In this document: positions 35,611-42,088 of the stretch, one piece after another
How the letters are laid out: every line of letters starts with the position of its first letter
How positions within the stretch are numbered: position 1 is the first letter of the stretch
NCBI GenBank assembly: GCA_947475465.1
Contig: CANJLK010000003.1
Coordinates: forward strand, 1 to 64,000
Reading direction: 5' to 3'
Source: Caulobacteraceae bacterium
GTDB taxonomy: Bacteria > Pseudomonadota > Alphaproteobacteria > Caulobacterales > Caulobacteraceae
Length of the DNA stretch: 64,000 nt
The notes under the pieces: generated by a model
What the model was told of the DNA's origin: nothing
Seen by the model: only the letters and a program-made list of their open reading frames with translations
Databases searched by the model: none
Made by a program: the position numbers and the translations under genes

Positions 35611-35687
35611 GCGCCCGTAGCTCAGCTGGATAGAGCATCAGACTACGAATCTGAGGGTCGGACGTTCGAATCGTTCCGGGCGCGCCA
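35611..35687 (+). tRNA. tRNA-Arg (anticodon ACG)
   Basis: The sequence folds as a cloverleaf: acceptor stem GCGCCCG paired with CGGGCGC, D stem GCTC/GAGC, anticodon stem TCAGA/TCTGA with loop CTACGAA giving anticodon ACG, and T arm with the TTCGAAT loop. A CCA end is encoded. ACG is the main arginine CGN-reading anticodon. The 3' side is followed directly by the atypical segment, which makes this a likely insertion point. Confidence 0.95.
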
Positions 35688-35861
35688 ATTTCCTAGATAA
35701 TTCAAGCTGATACGTGAGCGGTCGGTCCGAAGAATTTTACAATTCCGGCCGCGTGGAGCTGTCGCGCGAGCAACTAGCTGGCTGATATTCTTGAAGTTTC
35801 CCAGCAAGGAGCGGTCTGGGGCTCTTTCGAGCGCCCAGTTCGCCGCTCCTGGGCGCCAAGT
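35688..35861. other. tRNA-downstream spacer, no gene seen
   Basis: This stretch between tRNA-Arg and the LexA-type site is AT-richer than the surroundings. It holds no supported gene. Its only clear structure is the hairpin at 35831-35856. No direct repeat of the tRNA 3' end, as an attachment-site duplicate, was found further downstream by eye. Confidence 0.5.
35831..35856. terminator. perfect 8-bp hairpin, possible terminator
   Basis: GCGCCCAG and CTGGGCGC are perfectly complementary around a 10-base loop. A T-rich tract (TGTTCTTATTTT) starts 5 bases later, so it could end transcripts coming from the tRNA, but it also immediately precedes the LexA-type site. Confidence 0.4.
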
Positions 35862-35905
35862 GTTCTTATTTTGTTCTTGACACAGCAACCCGGCCGTGAG
35901 ATGGT
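35862..35905 (+). promoter_or_regulatory. LexA-type SOS box with promoter for the toxin-like gene
   Basis: GTTC at 35862-35865 and GTTC at 35873-35876 are separated by exactly 7 bases, matching the alphaproteobacterial LexA site GTTC-N7-GTTC. One base or less further lies TTGACA (35877-35882), then a 17-base gap and GATGGT at 35900-35905, a partial -10. LexA bound there would block polymerase. The predicted transcript has about a 145-base leader before the ATG at 36056. Confidence 0.7.
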
Positions 35906-36055
35906 GCGCGAGCGTCGATCACTGCGCCGCGCCACCCGCCGCTGAGCGGACAAGGCGCCGCACCAAGAGCCACGCACTCCAGATTCGCAGCAGCGGCACA
36001 GCCGCTGCGCGCCCGCCGCCACTGAGCGCGGGTCATTTCCATGAAAGGAGCACGC

Positions 36056-37159
36056 ATGGCCTATGGCCAGATCGATCCCGCGCGCCTGAAAGGCGGCGAC
36101 CTCACACAGTGGTACCTCCGCTCTCCTGACGACGTTGAGCAGGAACGTCAGGACGCCGCCGCACAGCGCTACCAAGACTTCTTCGGCGACAACCGCGATG
36201 TCGCCCCGGATCCGACTGTGGATGATGGATTCCAGACAGCCGACCCGGAGAGCGAGCCCGTCTCCGGCGCCTACGCCGATAGGCCCACTCAGGACGGCGA
36301 TCCTGGATTCACCTGGGTTTCCGACGGACCCAACAAGTTCCGAAGCGTTCCAACCTCGAGCGACCAGGGAGGGCCTTCTCCCGAGCCCAACCCGGCAGGG
36401 ACGGCGACGCGACTTGCAAACAGTTCGGCTGGCGTTCGGAATGGGTTAGCGCTCGTCAGCGCGAGGGCCCCTCAACCCGGTTCGAGCACGGCAGCGTCCC
36501 CTCCACCAAGCCGGCTAACATCGCCAACGGTCGGCGCGGCCTCGCCAGGCTTCCAGTCTCCTTTCGATGTGGCGCTCGACGCGTTCCACAATTTTCAGCA
36601 CGGTCCCAAGATTCCGCGGCCCAATCTGGCGGAGTCCTTCATCCCAGTGGTCGGCCCGGCCTGGGAAGCGACAGCGGACCTGCAGGATGGCAACTATGCC
36701 GGCGCCGCTTTCAACGGCGCGATGGCGGTCGCCGATGCGCTGCCTCTGGGCGTGGCTGCAAAGGGGATCAACGCCGCTCGGAAAGGCGTCACGATCTTTA
36801 AGGAAGGTTCACTGACGGCCAGGGCGGCCGCAAGTCGGCTCAGGGACTGGGGCATCGCCAAGAAGGGTGAAGAGATCCATCACACTGTCGCGCTCAACGG
36901 AACGCCGCGGAATGTGCAGAGCTGGAAGAACCACTACGCCCTCCTGAAGATCCTGCCGGAGGAGGTTCACCAACGGCTGACCCGTAGGTGGAATGGAAAG
37001 CCGCAGTTCGATCCCATCCGACGCATCTGGTACGGCACGACAGACTGGCAGAAGGCGATACCCACTGGCATTGCCGGGTATGCGGCCGACGCGTGGGAGA
37101 ACCTGACGCATCCGTTCAACGCGTCAGCTAGCGGCTCCAACCCCACCGACAAGCCTTGA
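36056..37159 (+). CDS. putative polymorphic toxin / DNase-type bacteriocin with His-rich HNH-like C-terminus
   Basis: The 367-residue product starts at the ATG at 36056, preceded by a strong AAAGGAG at 36044-36050; an upstream ATG at 36041 lacks this support. The first 190 residues are polar, Pro/Ser-rich and probably flexible (YGQIDPARLKGGDLTQWYLR onwards). Residues about 192-240 form a hydrophobic pre-toxin-like segment (AESFIPVVGPAWEATADLQD). The C-terminus has a nuclease-like histidine set: HH at 275-276 (GEEIHHTVALNGTPRN), His293 in WKNHYALLKILP, His305 in EEVHQRLTRRW, then RIWYGTTDWQKA. This fits the layout of polymorphic toxins. It is headed by a LexA-type site and followed by a candidate immunity gene 57 bp away. 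Nuclease activity is inferred, not shown. Confidence 0.72.
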   Translation: MAYGQIDPARLKGGDLTQWYLRSPDDVEQERQDAAAQRYQDFFGDNRDVAPDPTVDDGFQTADPESEPVSGAYADRPTQDGDPGFTWVSDGPNKFRSVPTSSDQGGPSPEPNPAGTATRLANSSAGVRNGLALVSARAPQPGSSTAASPPPSRLTSPTVGAASPGFQSPFDVALDAFHNFQHGPKIPRPNLAESFIPVVGPAWEATADLQDGNYAGAAFNGAMAVADALPLGVAAKGINAARKGVTIFKEGSLTARAAASRLRDWGIAKKGEEIHHTVALNGTPRNVQSWKNHYALLKILPEEVHQRLTRRWNGKPQFDPIRRIWYGTTDWQKAIPTGIAGYAADAWENLTHPFNASASGSNPTDKP

Positions 37160-37216
37160 CCTCGCGCGGCCGATCGCGTTGATGGATGTTCCCTGTTCGT
37201 TCGATTGGAGCGATGC

Positions 37217-37675
37217 GTGAAGACGCGAGAAGCAGACTTTCGATTCCCGGTCCTGGGGTTCACGGCGGACCATGAGATCTGGGGATTCCAGGATCTGGAT
37301 CGGCTTACGAAGTGCGGTCCGCGCGCTTTGAAGCAAAACATTCAGCTCGGGATGGAGTTGGTCGACGCCGACGGACGGCGCTGGATGGTGCGGTCCGTTC
37401 GGCGCACCGGCCGCGCGGGATCGTTCCTTTCGCGGCTGTTGATCTTTGGACCGCCTCAGTCTCGGATCGAGCACGAGCTTGAGATGTTGGCGCCGCTCTC
37501 GATCGAGGATGTCCGGCGCCGCGCCTGCGTGGCCATGGAAACCCACGCCATCAACTACCTCGAGGGCGATGACCCGGAGGTCGAGTTCAAGCCGCTCCTT
37601 GCGAAGGTGGCGAAGGCGCGGTCGGTGCAAGAGATATACGACCTGCTGCAGCCGGATACGTTTGAGCCGTGCTGA
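37217..37675 (+). CDS. candidate immunity protein for the upstream toxin-like protein
   Basis: The 152-residue product starts at a GTG at 37217 with GGAG 6 bases upstream; a TTG at 37205 is a weaker alternative. It is a soluble alpha/beta protein with no signal peptide or membrane span: VLGFTADHEIWGFQDLDRLT, GMELVDADGRRWMVRSVRR, then the helical C-terminus LSIEDVRRRACVAMETHAIN and RSVQEIYDLLQPDTFEPC. Small size, same strand and position directly after the toxin-like gene are what an immunity gene would show. The family is not recognised by name. The assignment is by context only. Confidence 0.55.
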   Translation: MKTREADFRFPVLGFTADHEIWGFQDLDRLTKCGPRALKQNIQLGMELVDADGRRWMVRSVRRTGRAGSFLSRLLIFGPPQSRIEHELEMLAPLSIEDVRRRACVAMETHAINYLEGDDPEVEFKPLLAKVAKARSVQEIYDLLQPDTFEPC

Positions 37676-37742
37676 GTGTCATGAGCGCGACTGTTGGCCG
37701 TATCGTGCGCTAATTTGGAGCGTCGAATGACCCAAAAGGCGG

Positions 37743-37880
37743 ATGACATCCAAGCCGGCTGTCCGGCGCGAGATCGCGCGGCGGGACATCGACGGCGCCA
37801 TCGACTTCTATCCGGCGGAGGCCGGTGAGGCGGTGGCGCTGCGATTAATCGACGCGCTGCAGTCGCGATTTTTCGTTTGA
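37743..37880 (+). pseudogene. truncated ParE/RelE-family toxin gene fragment
   Basis: The frame from the ATG at 37743 encodes 45 residues that match the N-terminal half of a RelE/ParE toxin: VRREIARRDIDGAIDFYPAE, then AGEAVALRLIDALQSRF, ending early in FV and TGA. Full proteins of the family are about 90-100 residues, so the C-terminal half with the usual catalytic basic residues is missing. No intact antitoxin gene is seen just upstream. It looks like a decayed toxin-antitoxin remnant, typical of mobile-DNA segments. Confidence 0.55.
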
Positions 37881-38142
37881 AGCTGCGAATATTCGGCGTC
37901 TGGGCGGGGCGGCCGCGGATCTCCGGGCCCCTCCAGGCCCTGGCGTTTAAGTTGTCAGTTCCGTCAAAATGGTGAAACCTTCGGTCGAACTGGCCGTGGC
38001 GGCTGCCTGATGCGCAGCCCCTGTTCGCGGATCAGCGATGGGCGGGCGGCAACCACCAGTTGGCAGCGCCGGAAAATGTGACCTTCACCGAGGTTCGCAT
38101 CACCAGGCTGGCAGGCGAGTGGGCTGTTGTTCGCCGAGGGGG
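37881..38142. other. gap with no supported gene
   Basis: Short open frames occur, one of which reads PENVTFTEVRITRLAGEWAVV and stops at 38146, but none has a start or family match that I can defend. It could be decayed coding sequence from an upstream partner of the receptor. Nothing else stands out. Confidence 0.4.
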
Positions 38143-40089
38143 GTGATCAAGCTGGGCCGCTATCCGCTCTTCGCTGCGATGGTCGCTGTCCTGCCCGGGC
38201 TTTGGCCCAACCCCGCCCTGGCCCAGCGCGCAGGCGATAGCGCCGCCGCGCACGCTGATGATGCCTTCGGCGCCAGTGTCGGCTCCGAGACCATCGGGCT
38301 CTATAGCGAGACGAACGTTCGCGGCTTCAATCCTCAGCAGGCGGGCAACGCGAGGATCGACGATGTCTATGTCGATATGCTGGGGACTCTGACCGCTCGG
38401 GCCAAGGCGTCAACGAACATCCGGGTCGGCATTGCGGCGCTTAATTTTCCATCGCCGGCGCCCAGCGGAATTGTCGCCCACCATACCCGGCAAGCCGGGA
38501 ACGAAGTCACGCTCACGACCGACGTGACCGCCGGCTCTGAGACCAGCACCGTACTCCTCGACATGGAAATTCCAATCGTTCGGGACCGGCTGAGCCTGTC
38601 CGCGGGCGGCGGCTTTGGCATCGGAGGGTACGCGGACGGCTCACGGCACTGGAACCTCGCCTACGGTATCGTTCCCCAACTACGTTTCCAAAACGTCCAG
38701 GTGAAGGCGATCATAAGCGGACTGGTCGCCGACCCCTTGGGGGTGCGCCCTATTGTCATTGGCCCCGGAACCCTGGTCCCGCCGATGGCGCCGACCCACC
38801 ACTATCTGGGGCAGAACTGGGCGCTTAATCGCAACGCGCTCCTCAATAACGGTGTGCTGATCAACGGATCTATTACGCCGCAACTGAGGTTCCGTGGCGG
38901 TGTCTTCGAGTCGCGAATGATTCGGAAGGAGAATTTTACCGAGCTGTTCACGGTCCGGGATGCGCAAGGCCGCTCCGGTCATTTGGTGATCGCTGATCCG
39001 CACCAGGACACGTACGCAGACAGTTGGAATGGAGCGGTCTACTACACGGTGGCTGGCAAGCGGTTCCGGCAGACGGTGCTCGCCGAAGCGCGCGGCCGCA
39101 TCCGTCACACCGAAACTGGAGGCTCGCAGACCTTCAATCTCGGCGAGGTGGTGCTGGGCCAGCGCGACCCGGAACCCAGGCCCACCTTCCAGTTTTCGCC
39201 CGTGAACGTCGGCCGTCTAAGCCAGTTCAGCTATTCGATGAGCTATATCGGCCGCTTCCCGGACCGTGCTCGCCTGAGTCTGGGCCTGACGAAGAGCAAC
39301 TTCAACGCCACGTTCCGGGCCCAGGATGGGGTCACCCATTCGTCGGCGAGCCCCTGGCTTTACGACGCAAGCCTGTTGCTCACCCCTTCCCGGCGACTGG
39401 CCATCTACGCCGCCTACGTCAGCGGACTTGAGGACAGTGGAGCCGCGCCGGAAACCGCCGCCAACCGCAACCAACAGCTACCGGCCTCTGAGACCAGCCA
39501 GGTGGATGGCGGTATCAAGTTTGGTCTGGGGCGGATGAGCCTGGTGGCGAGCGCCTTCCAGATGAAGAAGCCCTACTTCAGCTTCGACGCAAGCCGTCGC
39601 TACACGGTGCTCGGGGAGCAGCGGCTGCGGGGTGTGGAGGTGTCCGCCGCCGGCGACCTCGATGATCGACTACACGTGCTGGCGGGCGCGATCGTCATGG
39701 ATCCGCAAGTGAGCGGCGAGGGCCGCAGGCTGGGTCTTCTGGGTCCCTCCCCCATCAATATGCCCAGGCTGCGCGCCCGTATCGACGCAACCTATCGCAC
39801 AGATTGGCTGGATGGCCTGAAGATCACCGCCGCGGTGATTCACGACAGCGCCCGGGCCGCATCGGCGGCGTCATATCCTGAACTCGGTGGGAGACAGCTC
39901 TATCTGCCCGCTCGCACCACAGTGGATGTGGGTCTGCGACAGACCTTCAAGGTCATGGGACATGCGACGGGCCTGAGATTTGTAATCAACAACGTCTTCA
40001 ACAGCAAAACCTGGAACATCGTCGCCAGCAATACCTTCCAGCCAGACGACGTGCGCCGGGTCAACCTCAACATGACCACAGATTTTTAG
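38143..40089 (+). CDS. TonB-dependent outer-membrane receptor
   Basis: The 648-residue product starts at a GTG at 38143, chosen because it gives a signal peptide (RYPLFAAMVAVLPGLWPNPA, cleavage near ALAQ). An in-frame ATG at 38038 would put the signal internally. A plug-domain start (DDAFGASVGSETIGLYSETN, VRGFNPQQAGNARIDDVYVD) follows, and then a 22-strand-type barrel ending in aromatic VNLNMTTDF. Such receptors import siderophores, metals or sugars with TonB energy. No sigma/anti-sigma pair or transport gene is next to it, so the ligand is unknown. It is less GC-rich than the core genes and faces the convergent GT41-like gene 3 bp away. Confidence 0.85.
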   Translation: MIKLGRYPLFAAMVAVLPGLWPNPALAQRAGDSAAAHADDAFGASVGSETIGLYSETNVRGFNPQQAGNARIDDVYVDMLGTLTARAKASTNIRVGIAALNFPSPAPSGIVAHHTRQAGNEVTLTTDVTAGSETSTVLLDMEIPIVRDRLSLSAGGGFGIGGYADGSRHWNLAYGIVPQLRFQNVQVKAIISGLVADPLGVRPIVIGPGTLVPPMAPTHHYLGQNWALNRNALLNNGVLINGSITPQLRFRGGVFESRMIRKENFTELFTVRDAQGRSGHLVIADPHQDTYADSWNGAVYYTVAGKRFRQTVLAEARGRIRHTETGGSQTFNLGEVVLGQRDPEPRPTFQFSPVNVGRLSQFSYSMSYIGRFPDRARLSLGLTKSNFNATFRAQDGVTHSSASPWLYDASLLLTPSRRLAIYAAYVSGLEDSGAAPETAANRNQQLPASETSQVDGGIKFGLGRMSLVASAFQMKKPYFSFDASRRYTVLGEQRLRGVEVSAAGDLDDRLHVLAGAIVMDPQVSGEGRRLGLLGPSPINMPRLRARIDATYRTDWLDGLKITAAVIHDSARAASAASYPELGGRQLYLPARTTVDVGLRQTFKVMGHATGLRFVINNVFNSKTWNIVASNTFQPDDVRRVNLNMTTDF

Positions 40090-40092
40090 AAT

Positions 40093-41913
40093 TCACGCGA
40101 GTTCGCCGAGCGCATCCAGGGTCCAAGCCTTGCGGCCGGAGGCCTGGATTGTCTCGTGGTGGCGATAGGCGGCCCAGACGCTGTCGGCGACCTCGGTGCG
40201 CAGGGGCTCGTCCTGCTGGGCGAAGAAGATGGCGTCGATGTCGCGGGCGAGCGCCAGGGCCCCCAGTTCGAGGCGCAGGGCCCCGTCGTCGATCAGGGTG
40301 AGCGCCTCGGCGATATAGTCCTCGGTCGTGTGGACGATCAGGCGCTCGGGCATGCCGGCGCGGCGGAGGATCAGGGAATCGGTGCGGCTGTGCGGCTCCA
40401 GGCCTTCCCAGGCCAGGACCGGCAGGCCGAGCCGCAGGGCGTCCACGGTGGAATGCAGGCCGCCGAACGGGAAGGGGCTTAGCACCAGGTCGCAGGCGTT
40501 CAGGGCGGTCTCGTAGGCCTCGCGCGACAGGCGCGGGTGGATCAGGGGATCGCCCAGGGCTTCGTCGGTCACCGCCTTCAGGGCGGCGGCCTCCATGGCC
40601 GAGCCATTGGGGAAGAGGTGGAAGCGCACCGGGCGCGCGGCCCGGCGGCGGATCTCGCCCAGGATGCCCAGGAAGGTGGGGTTGAGCTTCAGGGCGTTGC
40701 TGGGCACGGCGACGATGACCGGCCCATCGCCGCCCCGCGCCCGGGGGGTCACCTGCCGCCGGCCAGGCTGCGGTTCGAAGCGCAGGGCCTCGTCCGGCAT
40801 CAGCAGCAGGGTTTCCGAGAACAGGTCCGGGTCGCCCACATAGCCTTCCTCGGTCAGGTAGTAGTCCATGGCCGGGATGAAGGTTGAGGCGGAGTGGCCA
40901 AGCGCGGTCATCTGGATCGGCGCCAGGCGCAGGTTAGCGATCAGCGGCCCCCAGCGGGCCATGCCGACACTGGGCCAGAAGACGAGATCGGGGGTCGTGG
41001 CCAGGATGAAGCCGACGATCTTGCTCAGGCAGTCGCCGGCCATGCTGTCGAAGGTGAAGACCCGGTCGAACAGGGCCGGCACGGCAGGCGAGAGCTGGGT
41101 CTGGGGCGTGACGAGGACGAGTTCGAAGCGGGTCCGAAGCTGGCGCAGATATTGCCCGAAATAGCGGAACTGCACGTGGTTCTCGTGCATCACTTCGGCG
41201 ACGACGACCATGACCGGCCGGGCGCGGACCGGGCGGGGGACAGGCGCAGGCGGCGCCGCAAAGCGCAGGCGCGCCAGAAGGGCGCGCAGCACCTGGTTCA
41301 GGGCGGGCTTCAGGGCGTGCTTGCCGGGCTGGCTGGAATAGCTGCAGTTCATCCAGGCGTTGGAGAGGATCGCCAACGCCGACAGGGCCGGCGGCAGGTC
41401 CAGGTCCTTCAACCGTTCGGCGGCCGCCAGGACGGCGTCGCGCCGGGCCTCGCCTTGCGCGGTCAGGATCGGCCGCGTCGCCACGATGTTGAGCGCACTC
41501 ATCAGGCCGGCCGGCGGCGGCAGGTCGATGATCTCGTCGATGTCCAGCCTCGTGCGGACGTCAGGAGAGAAGAGTGCGATCTGCCGGTCCAGACTCTGGG
41601 GCAGGTCCGCAGCCCGGACCAAGGCAAGCGCCTCTCCCGCGTCGCCGAAAGCGCTGGCCGCGAACAGGTTGGCGGTGATGGTGGCGCAGTACATCAGCCG
41701 CATCGCTTCGTCCGGCGTCAGGACGATACTGGCGTCGGAGAGGACCGTGGTCAGGCTGGCGGCCAGACGGGTATAGCCTTCGAACGGGGTCTGGACCCCT
41801 GTGAAGGCCTGCAGGGTCTCCAGCGTCTCGACAGCCGCGAGCACCTTGGCTGCGCGGTCGGGCGTCTGGCGCGACATGGCGTCCTGGATGGCCGGCAGGT
41901 CGATGGCGCTCAC
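40093..41913 (-). CDS. HMW1C-like (GT41) glycosyltransferase
   Basis: The 606-residue product resembles HMW1C/ApNGT-type cytoplasmic glycosyltransferases, relatives of O-GlcNAc transferase that glucosylate asparagines of adhesins. Diagnostic segments are ALGHSASTFIPAMDYYLTEE, SNALKLNPTFLGILGEIRRR, RPVRFHLFPNG, then DLVLSPFPFGGLHSTVDALR and LGLPVLAWEGLEPHSRTDS. The first 250 residues are helical, as in HMW1C. The frame is open to an ATG at 42072, but that region is low-complexity and would leave only 16 bp to the divergent GT4 gene; the GTG at 41913 is preferred, the ATG at 41877 also possible. Its protein or glycan acceptor is unknown. Confidence 0.75.
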   Translation of the reverse strand: MSAIDLPAIQDAMSRQTPDRAAKVLAAVETLETLQAFTGVQTPFEGYTRLAASLTTVLSDASIVLTPDEAMRLMYCATITANLFAASAFGDAGEALALVRAADLPQSLDRQIALFSPDVRTRLDIDEIIDLPPPAGLMSALNIVATRPILTAQGEARRDAVLAAAERLKDLDLPPALSALAILSNAWMNCSYSSQPGKHALKPALNQVLRALLARLRFAAPPAPVPRPVRARPVMVVVAEVMHENHVQFRYFGQYLRQLRTRFELVLVTPQTQLSPAVPALFDRVFTFDSMAGDCLSKIVGFILATTPDLVFWPSVGMARWGPLIANLRLAPIQMTALGHSASTFIPAMDYYLTEEGYVGDPDLFSETLLLMPDEALRFEPQPGRRQVTPRARGGDGPVIVAVPSNALKLNPTFLGILGEIRRRAARPVRFHLFPNGSAMEAAALKAVTDEALGDPLIHPRLSREAYETALNACDLVLSPFPFGGLHSTVDALRLGLPVLAWEGLEPHSRTDSLILRRAGMPERLIVHTTEDYIAEALTLIDDGALRLELGALALARDIDAIFFAQQDEPLRTEVADSVWAAYRHHETIQASGRKAWTLDALGELA

Positions 41914-42088
41914 GGGCGGATGGGCTTTCGGGGACGATCGGGGTTGGGCATTGGGCTCGACCTGTGCTCTGATTTCCGATGCCACAGCGCGGCGCGTCAG
42001 GCACGCGCGCAGTTGGCCTCGGGCGGGACCTGAAGCCGACGCATCAGTTTGAGGGAGCTCGCGCCCGGCCACGGCCGGGCGTTCACCG

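Noticed and set aside
35896..36129. A 77-codon frame upstream of and overlapping the toxin-like gene
   Set aside because: No ribosome-binding site, and it overlaps the supported toxin start in another frame; best treated as leader sequence.
38038..38142. Upstream ATG extension of the TonB-dependent receptor
   Set aside because: It would place the signal peptide 35 residues inside the protein; the GTG at 38143 gives a normal export signal.
37881..38146. A possible decayed gene ending in RLAGEWAVVRRGG
   Set aside because: An in-frame stop lies upstream and no start or family match was found; noted as a gap only.
35688..40089. Prophage or integrative element with integrase
   Set aside because: No integrase, transposase, capsid or replication gene is visible and no duplicate of the tRNA 3' end was found, so only a small acquired segment is claimed.
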